A stretch of 64,000 bases of DNA from an uncultured bacterium (GCA_947643715.1 CANRXB010000001.1:1-64000), one strand, 5' to 3'; shown: positions 47,213 to 56,645, counted from the first letter of the stretch. Numbers and translations are program-made. Notes: generated from the sequence alone by a model not told the origin.

Positions 47213-50176
47213 ATGAAGTCTCGATATCGCCGGGGCGCTGCGATCTCGCTCCTATGTATCGTGGGAGCCGCCATCATATGGATCGTCGGCAGCTACTTTC
47301 GATATGTGTCCCTGCAGGTCTATGAGAACAGCGCCAGCCATCTCGCCGAGGTCTATGGGCAGGTCAACAACAGCTTCTCCGCCTTTTTGGAGAAGAATTG
47401 GGGCATCCTGAACGACTGGATCCACGACCTCCAGGAAAGGGACCAAGACGGCATCTCCGCTTTCCTGGCCGACCGCCAGAGATATTGGAAGTTCTCCCAG
47501 TTTTATTTTCTGGCCGAGGACGGGAGCTGCGTCACTCCGGAAGGCGAGACGCAGCATCTGGCCCTGGAGGACTCCAAGGACGCGCTCTTCCAGGACGGGA
47601 CGAGGATCATGTCCAACGAGACCCTGGCGAACGGTCAGAGCGTCACTCTTTTCGCCATCCCCGTCCCAGAGGGCGTGTTCCGCGGCCTCCGTTACCGCGC
47701 CATCGCCATCAGCTACACCAACGCCGACATGATCCGCTCGCTGACGGTGGACGCGTTCTCCGGCCAGTCCGTATGCTTCGTGGTCCACACCGACGGCCGG
47801 GTCCTCCTGTCCACCCAGCAGGGCGGCAGCATCTTCGGCAACTACCTGACCTATCTCCAGGCCGGGTCGGACCTGGACGCGCAGGCGCTGGCACGGCTGC
47901 GTCAGGATTGGGAGGACGGCATCCCCGGCGTGCTCCGCTGCCAGATCGGCGGCGTCGATCACTACATCTTCTATCAGTCCGTGGGATATCAAGACTGTGT
48001 GCTGCTGGGCGTAGTGCCCGAATCGGCTGCCAGCGCCAGCCTGACGCAGATCCAACAGGCCACCGTCAACGCGTTGGTCAAGGTGTTCCTGATCGTGGGC
48101 GCGCTGGGGGTGGCATGGCTCCTCTACCGCAGCCGGAAACAGACCCATAAGAGTGCCATCGAGTTGCGCTATCGAGACCGGATGTTCAGTACGCTGTCCA
48201 GCAACGTGGACGACATCTTCCTGATGCTGGACGGACAGACCTGGCAGGTGGACTATCTCAGCCCCAACGTGGAGCGCCTGCTGGGGATTGAGCAGGAGAA
48301 GGTCATGCGCAACGTGCGCTTGCTGGGAGAGAGCGTCGCGGGCGCTTCCGGCTTCATTTCCCGGGAAGAGTTCGACGCCATCCCGATCCACAGCAGCCAG
48401 CAGTGGGAACGGGAGCACATGCACCAGGGCACCGGCGAGCGGCATTGGTATCTGGAGACCGTCTACCGCGAGAGCATCCAGGGGATGGAGAAATTCATCA
48501 TCATCATGTCCGACCGCAGCAAGGAGCGGCGGCTCAACCAGACCTTGCAGGAGGCCCTGGACGCCGCCAAGAACGCCAACGCGGCCAAGAGCCATTTCCT
48601 GTCCAACATGTCCCATGACATCCGCACCCCTATGAACGCCATCGTGGGCTTTTCCGTCCTGCTGGCCAAGGACGCGGACCACCCCGACAAGGTGCGGGAG
48701 TACACCAGGAAGATCTCCGCATCCAGCCACCATCTGCTCGGGCTGATCAACGACGTGCTGGACATGAGCAAGATCGAGAGCGGCAAGACCTCTTTGAGCA
48801 TCAGCCAGTTCAGCCTGCCCGAGCTGGTGGAGGAGCTGTACGCCATCCTTCTCCCGCAGGCCAGGGCAAAAGGCCAGAGCTTCGAGTCCCACCTGTCCGG
48901 CAGTCCGCCGGAGCTGCTGATGGGGGACAAGCTCCGGCTCAACCAGATCCTGATCAACCTGCTGTCCAACGCGGTGAAATACACCCCGGAGGGCGGGACG
49001 ATCCGTTTCGAGGTCCAGGAGCTGCCCCAGTCCACCCCGCAGTATGCCCGGCTGCGCTTCGTGGTCCGGGACAACGGCATCGGCATGAGCCAGGAGTTCC
49101 TGGCCGACATCTTCGATCCCTTCACCCGGGAGCTCAACTCCACCACCAACGGCATCCAGGGCACCGGCTTGGGCATGGCCATCACCAAGAACCTGGTGGA
49201 TATGATGGGCGGCGTGATCCATGTGGACAGCGAGCTGGGAAAGGGCAGCGTCTTTTCCGTGGAACTGTCCTTGGCGATCCCCGCCGCTATGAAGGACGAA
49301 ACGTTCTGGCTTCGGCGGGGGATCTCCCGCATCCTGGTCGCCGACGACGAAGCGGCCGTTTGCGAGGACATCCGGGCCGTGATGGAGGGCACCGGCGTAG
49401 CGGTGTCCTGCGTCCCCGACGGCGCGGCCGCAGTTGAGGCCGCCGTCCTGGCCGAAGAGCGGGGCGAGGCCCATCACGTCATCCTGCTGGATCGGAAGAT
49501 GCCGAGGCTGGACGGCATGGAGGCCGCCCGCCGCATCCGCAACAAGCTCCAGCAGGACGTCCCCATCCTGGTGCTCACCGCCTACGACTGGAGCGATATC
49601 GAGGATGAGGCCCGGGACGCGGGCATCGACGCTTTCATGTCCAAGCCCTTCTTCCTCTCCACCTTCCGGCAGGTACTGGAGTCCTTGGACTTAGAGCTGA
49701 CGGGACCGGAGCCGGGAGCGGCGCAGGAGGATCGTGCGCTGGAGGGGCTCTCGTTCCTCGTCGCGGAGGACAACGAACTCAATGCCGAGATCCTGTCCGA
49801 GATGCTCGCCATGGAGGGCGCCGGATGCGAACTGGCCGTGAACGGCCAGGAGGCCCTGCGGATGTTCCAGGAGTCCGAGCCGGGCCATTATGACATGATC
49901 TTGATGGACATACGGATGCCGCTGATGGACGGCTATGCGGCCACTCGGGCCATCCGCGCCTGCGGGCACCCCAGGGCCGCGGACATCCCCATCATCGCCA
50001 TGACGGCCAACGCTTTTGCCGAGGATGTCCGGGACGCTATGGAGGCCGGCATGGACGCCCATCTGGCCAAGCCCATCGATATGGCGGTCGTAGAACAGAC
50101 GATCGCCCGTCTGCGAAAGCCGGCCACCGAACGGCCCGCAGCGGGGGTCGGGACGGAAGGAGATCGAGACAGATGA
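47213..50176 (+). CDS. Hybrid sensor histidine kinase with two receiver domains
   Basis: 987 aa. Two transmembrane helices (about 9-30 and 285-305) flank an extracellular Cache/PAS-type sensor of ~250 residues. A cytosolic PAS domain follows (LSSNVDDIFLMLDGQTWQVD), then HisKA with the phospho-His in FLSNMSHDIRTPMNAIVGFS (about residue 468), HATPase_c (NLLSNAVKYTPEGG, DNGIGM, GTGLGMAI), receiver 1 (Asp in VILLDRKMPRLDG, about 760) and receiver 2 (MILMDIRMPLMDG, about 900). No output domain and no Hpt domain, so the phosphate must go to a partner not in the window. It overlaps the downstream binding-lipoprotein gene by 4 bp. Confidence 0.95.
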   Translation: MKSRYRRGAAISLLCIVGAAIIWIVGSYFRYVSLQVYENSASHLAEVYGQVNNSFSAFLEKNWGILNDWIHDLQERDQDGISAFLADRQRYWKFSQFYFLAEDGSCVTPEGETQHLALEDSKDALFQDGTRIMSNETLANGQSVTLFAIPVPEGVFRGLRYRAIAISYTNADMIRSLTVDAFSGQSVCFVVHTDGRVLLSTQQGGSIFGNYLTYLQAGSDLDAQALARLRQDWEDGIPGVLRCQIGGVDHYIFYQSVGYQDCVLLGVVPESAASASLTQIQQATVNALVKVFLIVGALGVAWLLYRSRKQTHKSAIELRYRDRMFSTLSSNVDDIFLMLDGQTWQVDYLSPNVERLLGIEQEKVMRNVRLLGESVAGASGFISREEFDAIPIHSSQQWEREHMHQGTGERHWYLETVYRESIQGMEKFIIIMSDRSKERRLNQTLQEALDAAKNANAAKSHFLSNMSHDIRTPMNAIVGFSVLLAKDADHPDKVREYTRKISASSHHLLGLINDVLDMSKIESGKTSLSISQFSLPELVEELYAILLPQARAKGQSFESHLSGSPPELLMGDKLRLNQILINLLSNAVKYTPEGGTIRFEVQELPQSTPQYARLRFVVRDNGIGMSQEFLADIFDPFTRELNSTTNGIQGTGLGMAITKNLVDMMGGVIHVDSELGKGSVFSVELSLAIPAAMKDETFWLRRGISRILVADDEAAVCEDIRAVMEGTGVAVSCVPDGAAAVEAAVLAEERGEAHHVILLDRKMPRLDGMEAARRIRNKLQQDVPILVLTAYDWSDIEDEARDAGIDAFMSKPFFLSTFRQVLESLDLELTGPEPGAAQEDRALEGLSFLVAEDNELNAEILSEMLAMEGAGCELAVNGQEALRMFQESEPGHYDMILMDIRMPLMDGYAATRAIRACGHPRAADIPIIAMTANAFAEDVRDAMEAGMDAHLAKPIDMAVVEQTIARLRKPATERPAAGVGTEGDRDR

Positions 50177-51453
50177 GAAAGATCGCTCCAGCCCTGCTCC
50201 TGGCGCTGTTGGCCGGCCTCTTCTCCCTGGCCCTCACCGGCTGCGGCCCCTCCGCCGCCCAAGGGGAGGACACACTGACCCTGCTGATCAAAAAGAGCGA
50301 CAGTGAGAAGATCTACCTCAGAAGAGTGTTCGATCTGTACGAGGCGCAGACAGGGGTCAAGATCGAAATGGACATCATCGATGACGTCTATTTCGAGGAC
50401 AGGTCCGCCGAACGATTCCGAAAAGGAGACATCCCAGACCTGTTCCTGCATTTCAACAACTCCACCTTGGACTATTTCGACGTCTCCGAAAACTTCTATC
50501 ACATGAACGATGAGCAGTGGGTGGACGAGCTCACCGATGCAGCCAAGGCGTATTGCCTGGACGGAGACGGGAACATCCTCGGCCTGCCCTTCTGGGAATG
50601 CTCCGTCTCAGGATGCTATTACAACAAGACGCTGTTGGATAGCCTGGGCCTGAAGCCCGCCGCGACCCAGGCGGAATTCGACGCTTTGTGCCAGGCCCTG
50701 AGTTCCACCGGACACACACCGCTGTATTGGGCCTCCAATGGCTGCAACTGGATGTTCCAGTTCGGGCTGGGCCCCATCTTCGCCGACGACCCGGACCTCC
50801 TGGAAAAGCTGAACCGGAACGAGATCGCCTATGCCGACATCCCTGCGGTCACCGATATGGTGGAGTGGCTGGACAGGGCCCATAAGAATGGTTGGTTCAA
50901 CAGCGATCACGCTGACACGGCCTGGAGCGACATCGCACCAGCCATGGGGCGCGGCAAGGCCGTGTGCGTGTTCATCTGGGACACATGGTTCTCCACGGAT
51001 TTCCTCGAGGGGAACGGATACTCCGTCGAGGACTTCGCCCTCATGCCCGTGTTCATGGGCACCGCCGACAGCGGGACCTATGAGGGCGGCAACATGAACA
51101 TGTTGATGGTCAACAAGAACAGCCCCAGATCGGACCTTGCCTTGGACTTCCTCTCCTTTTGCGCCAGACCTGAGAATTATAACGCTGCCTTCGACGGCGT
51201 TTCCACGGTGAACTGTTTCAAGGGACAGACCACGAACGTCCAGTCCCCTATGGTGATCGACGCCACGAGCTCCATCCAGGCCGCTCTGCGTCCTTCCGTC
51301 GTGTGGCCGAAGATCGTCGGCTATAAGCAGGACGACGTGGGCGACGCGGTGCTGAGGTTGTTCCAGGGCGAAGTGGACGTGGCAGGCTGCATCGAGCTGA
51401 TGGACAGCTATCGGATCAAGGCAGCTCAGGAGCTGCACGCAGACGGCTTCTGA
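50173..51453 (+). CDS. Extracellular solute-binding lipoprotein (family 1), paired with the kinase
   Basis: 426 aa. Lipoprotein signal with lipobox LTGC (Cys24). Family 1 solute-binding fold of the sugar type (DIIDDVYFEDRSAERF; DIPDLFLHFN; GLPFWECSVSGCYYN; a Trp-rich WASNGCNWMFQFG). Sugar-binding proteins of this class feed ABC importers, but no permease or ATPase gene follows. The 4-bp overlap with the hybrid-kinase gene suggests it delivers a bound sugar or similar ligand to the kinase sensor. Signal, fold and context are clear; the ligand is not. Confidence 0.9.
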   Translation: MRKIAPALLLALLAGLFSLALTGCGPSAAQGEDTLTLLIKKSDSEKIYLRRVFDLYEAQTGVKIEMDIIDDVYFEDRSAERFRKGDIPDLFLHFNNSTLDYFDVSENFYHMNDEQWVDELTDAAKAYCLDGDGNILGLPFWECSVSGCYYNKTLLDSLGLKPAATQAEFDALCQALSSTGHTPLYWASNGCNWMFQFGLGPIFADDPDLLEKLNRNEIAYADIPAVTDMVEWLDRAHKNGWFNSDHADTAWSDIAPAMGRGKAVCVFIWDTWFSTDFLEGNGYSVEDFALMPVFMGTADSGTYEGGNMNMLMVNKNSPRSDLALDFLSFCARPENYNAAFDGVSTVNCFKGQTTNVQSPMVIDATSSIQAALRPSVVWPKIVGYKQDDVGDAVLRLFQGEVDVAGCIELMDSYRIKAAQELHADGF

Positions 51454-51539
51454 GCCGCGACCGCCGGAGCTGTGTGACATGAGCCCAGTCCCCCTCCCCT
51501 TTCCTGGTGTCGAAAAATGGCATCATGCGCGAAATGTCG

Positions 51540-51570
51540 ATGACATATAGGTTTGAATAGGTTTTATAAT
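51540..51570 (+). promoter_or_regulatory. Promoter of the yjdF transcript
   Basis: TATAAT (51565-51570) with ATGACA 19 bp upstream. It would give an unusually long leader of about 395 nt. Confidence 0.5.
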
Positions 51571-51765
51571 ACATAGAGCGATCGCAGATCCAGCCCCGTC
51601 GGGCTTCACAGCGGGTCGGCAGGGACCAAAGGACGTCTTGGCCCTCTACAACATCACATCGGCTGTCGGTCCATCCATGGCCGAATGTACGAGCCGGAAA
51701 GGCGGTGAAAAGGCCCGAGCGCATATATCTGCCCTTTATGTGCTCGACAATAAGAAGAACGGATG

Positions 51766-51809
51766 GACAGGCCGGAGCGTCCGGATATTTGGCCACGCTC
51801 CGGCCTGTC
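51766..51809. repeat. 15-bp perfect hairpin in the yjdF leader
   Basis: GACAGGCCGGAGCGT / ACGCTCCGGCCTGTC with a 14-nt partly paired loop. No U-tract follows. It lies before the riboswitch-like part. Confidence 0.75.
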
Positions 51810-51834
51810 GTGAGGACCGACACAAATGACAAAG

Positions 51835-51925
51835 ATAAAAACGCAACGCACATCTGATGCGGTGTGCCAGAGCCGGTAGGTAGCCCGGCCGTCTCGTCAT
51901 CTCGACGAGGTAAGTAACCTGCCCC
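51835..51925 (+). promoter_or_regulatory. Candidate yjdF RNA motif (azaaromatic-sensing riboswitch)
   Basis: Directly upstream of the yjdF gene lies a compact folded RNA: CGCAACGCACATC...GATGCGGTGTGCC, AGCCGGTAGGTAGCCCGGCC, and CTCGTC/GACGAG ending GGTAAGTAACC. Position and general form fit the yjdF motif, which activates yjdF when azaaromatic compounds bind. Not checked with a covariance model. Confidence 0.65.
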
Positions 51926-51973
51926 TCCCGGGTCGTCCATTCTTTGTCCATAACACATTCAGGAGGGAACGTT

Positions 51974-52390
51974 ATGGACGCAGAGAGCGGAAAACTGACC
52001 GTATTTTTTGAGGGACCGTTTTGGGTGGGGATTTTCGAACGGATATCAGGCGGTAAACTGTCCGTGTGTAAGGTCACATTCGGCGCGGAGCCGAGGGATC
52101 GCGAAGTTTGGGACTTCATCCTCGAACACTACGATGAGTTGAAGTTCAGTCCTGCTATCGAAGTCGAGGTGAAGCAGACTGCGGACGGTCCAAAGCGCCG
52201 GCAGCGCAACGCCAGGAGGCAGTTACAGACGTTCGGTGTCGGCACTCGATCGCAGCAGGCGTTGCAGATGCAGCGGGAGGAAATGAAGACCCAAAGAAAG
52301 CAGATCGGCAAGGAACGACAGGAAAGTGAAAAGCAACGTCGGTTCGACTTGAAGCAGCGAAAGCGAAACATGAAGCACAGGGGCCACTGA
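51974..52390 (+). CDS. yjdF: YjdF-family protein (DUF2992)
   Basis: 138 aa. Matches the family along its length: an N-terminal beta part (LTVFFEGPFWVGIFERISGG, KVTFGAEPRD) and a long basic C-terminal helix with QTFGVGTRSQQALQMQREEM and the closing KRNMKHRGH. The role is not settled; it is induced by azaaromatic compounds through its leader riboswitch and may help detoxify them. CAGGAGGGAACGTT precedes the ATG. Single-gene unit with a downstream hairpin. Cytosolic. Confidence 0.93.
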   Translation: MDAESGKLTVFFEGPFWVGIFERISGGKLSVCKVTFGAEPRDREVWDFILEHYDELKFSPAIEVEVKQTADGPKRRQRNARRQLQTFGVGTRSQQALQMQREEMKTQRKQIGKERQESEKQRRFDLKQRKRNMKHRGH

Positions 52391-52417
52391 CTGCAACGTC
52401 TCATGGCTTCCAGCTTA

Positions 52418-52452
52418 TCGAGGGGATCGCCTGTTGGGCGAGCCCCCTTCGA
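52418..52452 (+). terminator. Hairpin after yjdF
   Basis: TCGA-GGGG-AT-CGCC / GGCG-AG-CCCC-CT-TCGA, followed by TATATCC. Weak U-tract. Confidence 0.5.
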
Positions 52453-52624
52453 TATATCCTCCCTTGACTCTGGATGCTCTTGGGCTCGTCCTCCTCAAAG
52501 GCGTAGCTGCTCAGGACTATGACCCCGCAAGAGCAGTCGGGCCTTGAGGATCCGCTTGGACCGCCTGTGCCAATAAAACGGCACTGGGATCGTTAGTAGG
52601 ACGCTCCTTTTCGATGTATTCGGG

Positions 52625-52661
52625 GCAAGCGCGGCACTGGCCCCGCCCCTTGCTTATTTTT
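52625..52661 (+). terminator. Terminator-like hairpin upstream of the flagellin-like gene
   Basis: GCAAG-C-GCGG / CCGC-CC-CTTGC followed by TTATTTTT. It ends any transcript coming through 52391-52624, a 336-bp gap in which no gene or clear promoter was seen otherwise. Confidence 0.55.
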
Positions 52662-52726
52662 CCTGCTGTCAGGACGATAATAACAGTAAAGGCGGCTCTG
52701 CCGCCAGACGGAAGGAGGTCCGCGAG

Positions 52727-55700
52727 ATGGAGAAGCTGAGCGTTCGCAGGAACAGGGAGCTGACCGTCCCCCGGTATCAAAAAACGGGCAAGACGGAGAA
52801 ACAGGACAGCGCGGGCCCGGCCCGACCGGCAGCCGGGCAAAAGAGAGCGGCGGCGACCGTCTCCGAGACGCTGCGGAAGCTGATGGGCTGGGTCACCCAG
52901 GCGGGACGCCAGGCCCGGGAGGGCCGCCGGACCCTCCAGTCGGGAGAGGCGGCTCTGGCGGAGGTCGAGGACAACCTGGGCCGCATGGAGGAGCTGGCCC
53001 GCCAGGCCGCCGAGGACGGCGTGGTGGACCGCGCCGCCCTTCAAGCAGAGCTGGAGCGGCTGCGCGGGGAGGTCGATCAGATCGCCCAAAACGGCGTACA
53101 GGCGGGGCTGTTCCAGGACGGAGAGGCCGGAGACGGCCTGGACGCGCTGGTGGATGCGGTGATAGACGGCCTGGATGCCCGGCAGGAAGGGGTGGAGAGC
53201 CTCCCACCTTGGCTGCTGGGCGCCATGACGGGCGGCGCGCCTGACCGAGACGCACTGCTGGCGGCCTTGGGGATCGACAGTACCGCCAGCGGGGCGCAGG
53301 TGCTGGCCGCCCTGGGCAAGCTCCCGCTGGATAGCAGCCCCGTGGCGGGGTATCTGGCCGCGTTGTACCTGGGGGCGGTCATCTCCGGGGGCGTGCCCTC
53401 AGGGGCGGTGGACCCGGAGCAGGCGGCGCAGGGGCTGCGGCAGCTACTCGAGCTGGTGGCCCAAGGCGTCTCCACGGATCAGGCGCTGGAACATCTGACG
53501 GGCGGCGCTTTCACCAGCATGGAGCAGTTCCAGGCCCAGTTCTCCAGCGGCACCGCCCCGGGGCTGGAGCCCTTTTTGATGAGCCTGCTCCATACAGGAG
53601 AGACCGCCCCGTCCATGCCCGAGCTGCTGGATCTGCTGGCGGGAAACGGCGGAGAGATGGGGCTGCTGATGGACCTGCTGGCGGGCTCTGGCGGCGGGCT
53701 GATGGCGCTGCTGGACGGACTGGGCACATCGGAGGGCGCGGCCCAGCTCCAAGGTGCGCCGGAAGGCGCGGTCCAGCCCCAGAACGCCTCAGAGGCCACG
53801 GTCCAGCTCCAGGGTGCGTCGGAGGGCGGCGCTCAGCCCCACGGCGCGGAGAGCGTGACCGCCCATCCCTTTGTGTCGGATCGTCTGGGAACAGTGCAGG
53901 GCTCGGGCCGGGATCTGTCCGCCGCGGCCTTCGACCCGGAGAGCGATATGCTGACGGTGGCCGGAGACCAGGACGTGATCCTCCGCGGACTGGGGCAGGA
54001 GGCCCCGGCGCTCCGGCTGACGGGTACGGGGAAAGTGGTGCTCCAGCAGATAGACGCTCCCCTGCTGAACGCGCAGTCCGCCCAGGCCCGGGTGACGGCT
54101 GCTGGGGAGAGCACACTGGCCCAGGTGCAGTTGGGCAAGGGCGCCGTACTCACCGTCGACGGCGGCGGACTGCTGCACATCGGGCAGCTCCGGGCCGGAG
54201 CGGGCAGCGTCCTGCGGCTCACCGGGGGCGCGGTAGTGCTGAGCGGGGAGGTTTCCGGGACCCTGGCGGCCCAGGTAGTGGTGGATGGCCCCGTCTCTCT
54301 GCTGGCGGCACAGGGCATCACCGTGCGCAGCGCCCAGGGCGAACCGCTGACCCCCTTCGACCTCGTGTGGAAAACGCTGCTCCCGGAGTGGAGCTCCGTC
54401 ACCGCCCTGGCGGTGGACGGCAAGCAGGGACAGCTCGACCTGAGAAGGGACGGCCAGATCGACATGGCCCGGCTGTGGCTGCTGAAGGGGGAGGATCCCA
54501 AAAGATATCCTGCCCACACCATCGCCCTGCGGGGGAGAGACAAGGCGGGCCGTACCCAGACCTGGTATACCTATGTGCGCTGGGACGAAAAAGCGGGGGC
54601 CTTCCAGGAGATCTCCAGGTATCCGAACCCCTTTTCCGTCACCGGCGGGGAGCCGGAGACAGATTGGCGGTACGAGGAAGAGAGCCACACCCTCTACATC
54701 CTGTCTAACCAGGTCACTGCCGTGGCCGGAGGGGCTGGGACGGACGCGGACCGTCTGCCCTTCAGCGGCAGGATCGTCCTAGCCGACGGCATCGGCCCGA
54801 TAAAGCTGATCCTGGACGGCGTGGAGTGCCGGGTATCCTCCGGCAGAGCGTTCGACCTGGGCCGTGGGAACGATGTGACCCTGCTTTTGCAGCGGGGGAC
54901 GAACAACGTATTCGAGAGCGGCGCTGGCTTCGCGGGGATATCGCTGGGCGACGGCACTTCCCTGCGCATCGACCAGACGAAAGACCCCAAAGGGGATCCC
55001 GACGGCACGCTCACCGCCACAGGCGCCGCTGGGGGCGCGGGCATCGGCCGGGACAGCGGCGTGGGGCGGGAGCGCACCGGTCCCATCCACATCCGGGGCG
55101 GCGTGGTCACCGCCATCGGGACAGGAGGAGGCGCGGGCATCGGCGGCGCTCTGGGCGCCCCCGTGGGAGACATACGCATCCAGGGCGGCACGGTGACGGC
55201 CCAGGCCACCTGCTGCGCCGCCGCCATCGGCGCGGGGATACAGGGGGCCTGCGGCGATATCGTCATCACAGGGTCCGCCCGGGTGGTGAAAGCCCAAGGG
55301 GGCGGGCCGGACGGGGACATCGGCGGCTGCCTCTTCGGCAACTGCGGGAAGGTCCAGGTGTCCGCCGGCACGGAGATTGGGGACGCCAAGCTCTGGACCC
55401 GGCAGGGGCTGTCCTTCCAGGTGGGAGAATCCAGTGTGACGCTGCCCCGCTTCCGCGTTTCCGCCCGGGCGCTGCGCCTGGACGCATTGGATCTCACCAC
55501 CCGGGAGGCGGCCAGGGCCGCCATAGAGGTGCTGATCTCGGACCGCCGCTGGGTCACCCGGCTCCTGGGGACCTACGGCGCTATGTACGGCCACTTGGGG
55601 CAGAGCATCGGCAATATACAAAGCTTTCACCAGCATATCGGCGTGGTGCGGGACAATACGGAGGCCAGCTCCCTGACCTATGATATCCGCGAGGTGCTCC

Positions 55701-55768
55701 GCCAATCTCCAAAAGCCATCTTCCTGCGCCAGCGAGGGATGGAGGACGTGGGATATCTGCTGCGGTAG
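52727..55768 (+). CDS. Giant flagellin-like protein with beta-helix core and no N-terminal D0 helix
   Basis: 1013 aa. Residues ~45-130 match the flagellin D1 helices (REGRRTLQSGEAALAEVEDN; NLGRMEELARQAAEDG; RAALQAELERLRGEVDQIAQ), and the last ~65 residues match the C-terminal D1/D0 part (IGNIQSFHQHIGVVRDN; ASSLTYDIREVL). The conserved first ~45 residues of flagellins are replaced by a basic, Pro/Ala-rich leader, and no Sec signal is visible. Between them: a Gly/Leu-rich helical part, four 10-residue repeats (EGAAQLQGAP-like, about 334-373), and a beta-rich region with GGAGIG repeats (about 768-880) as in clostridial surface proteins. GGAAGGAGG precedes the ATG. Likely a non-motility flagellin relative; its export route is unclear. 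Confidence 0.85.
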   Translation: MEKLSVRRNRELTVPRYQKTGKTEKQDSAGPARPAAGQKRAAATVSETLRKLMGWVTQAGRQAREGRRTLQSGEAALAEVEDNLGRMEELARQAAEDGVVDRAALQAELERLRGEVDQIAQNGVQAGLFQDGEAGDGLDALVDAVIDGLDARQEGVESLPPWLLGAMTGGAPDRDALLAALGIDSTASGAQVLAALGKLPLDSSPVAGYLAALYLGAVISGGVPSGAVDPEQAAQGLRQLLELVAQGVSTDQALEHLTGGAFTSMEQFQAQFSSGTAPGLEPFLMSLLHTGETAPSMPELLDLLAGNGGEMGLLMDLLAGSGGGLMALLDGLGTSEGAAQLQGAPEGAVQPQNASEATVQLQGASEGGAQPHGAESVTAHPFVSDRLGTVQGSGRDLSAAAFDPESDMLTVAGDQDVILRGLGQEAPALRLTGTGKVVLQQIDAPLLNAQSAQARVTAAGESTLAQVQLGKGAVLTVDGGGLLHIGQLRAGAGSVLRLTGGAVVLSGEVSGTLAAQVVVDGPVSLLAAQGITVRSAQGEPLTPFDLVWKTLLPEWSSVTALAVDGKQGQLDLRRDGQIDMARLWLLKGEDPKRYPAHTIALRGRDKAGRTQTWYTYVRWDEKAGAFQEISRYPNPFSVTGGEPETDWRYEEESHTLYILSNQVTAVAGGAGTDADRLPFSGRIVLADGIGPIKLILDGVECRVSSGRAFDLGRGNDVTLLLQRGTNNVFESGAGFAGISLGDGTSLRIDQTKDPKGDPDGTLTATGAAGGAGIGRDSGVGRERTGPIHIRGGVVTAIGTGGGAGIGGALGAPVGDIRIQGGTVTAQATCCAAAIGAGIQGACGDIVITGSARVVKAQGGGPDGDIGGCLFGNCGKVQVSAGTEIGDAKLWTRQGLSFQVGESSVTLPRFRVSARALRLDALDLTTREAARAAIEVLISDRRWVTRLLGTYGAMYGHLGQSIGNIQSFHQHIGVVRDNTEASSLTYDIREVLRQSPKAIFLRQRGMEDVGYLLR

Positions 55769-55785
55769 TCGCAAAGTGTCCTTTT

Positions 55786-56604
55786 GGAACCACCCCCCAC
55801 GTGGTGGAGCCCAAATGCCCCGGAGTGGTGGAGCGTTACATCGACCTGAGCAAATATTACGACCGGGCAGGGCTCCAGCCCCTGAAACAAGACATCCTGG
55901 CCGCTACGTCGGAATACCAGGGCCACTATAAACGAGTGTACCGATGCCTGGGCGCATCGGGAGAACTGTACCGGGACATGACCGAGCTGCTGGATGGGCA
56001 GCAGGTGCAGCAGCGCCTGGCCAAGCGGGCGGCAGGCATCATCAGCCGGGAGCTGAAACACCCCGCCCATGGAGAAGGTCTGACGGAACAGCGTTTCCTG
56101 TCCGCTGTCACGCATAAGGGCGCGTTCACGCTCTGGGGCACTGTGTCCGCTCAGGCGGATCGGATATATGAGCTGGCAGACAACTACGGTCTGGCCCACC
56201 ATCTCCTCAACCCGATCCTCTCCGCCGCGCTGGCGGCAGGCCATGACGCCGTGGCCTGTCCTGACCCCATGGCACCCGACCGGCTAGCCCATATCATCTT
56301 CCCAGACCTGTCTTTGGCCTTCGTCACATCAACTCAGGAGGATCCATGGCCTCACCGCGCCTATCGCCGGCTGCGCCTGGATGCGATGGGGGATGCGGAC
56401 GCCTATCGCACCAACCGCCCCCGGCTGCGCTTCACACGCAGGGTCGCGGCAGCTTTGATGGAAGAGGGGATATCGGGTCTCGCTCAGGCCAAGGCCGCCC
56501 ACGACCGGCTGGAAAAGCTCTACAACCCCTACGTGGACTTCGACGGCGTGGCTCGAACGGCAGACCGGCTCATCGATCAGATCTTGGCGCTGAAAAACGG
56601 ATAA
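55786..56604 (+). pseudogene. 5'-truncated two-P-loop ATPase gene (PRK06851-like)
   Basis: The frame encodes about 272 residues from GTTPHVVEPKCPG onward. That block, then VERYIDLSKYYD, DPMAPDRLAHIIFPDL, LAFVTST and the closing HDRLEKLYNPYVDF match the middle and C-terminal parts of a family that normally starts with a P-loop (GGPGTGKS) about 100 residues earlier. Here the upstream part is absent: homology begins 18 bp after the stop of the flagellin-like gene. The first possible start (GTG at 55801) falls inside the conserved block and has no ribosome site. A stop lies at 55681-55683. The second P-loop is also missing. Probably a remnant, though a short protein from GTG 55801 cannot be excluded. 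Confidence 0.65.
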
Positions 56605-56645
56605 GAAAGCGGGGAGAACATCGTTCTCCCCGCTTTCTTTCTTTA
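56605..56645 (+). terminator. Terminator after the ATPase remnant
   Basis: GAAAGCGGGGAGAAC / GTTCTCCCCGCTTTC then TTTCTTTAT. Confidence 0.85.

Noticed and set aside
52727-55768. Ordinary motility flagellin
   Set aside because: The first conserved helix is missing, the length is about twice the norm, and no flagellar genes are in the window.
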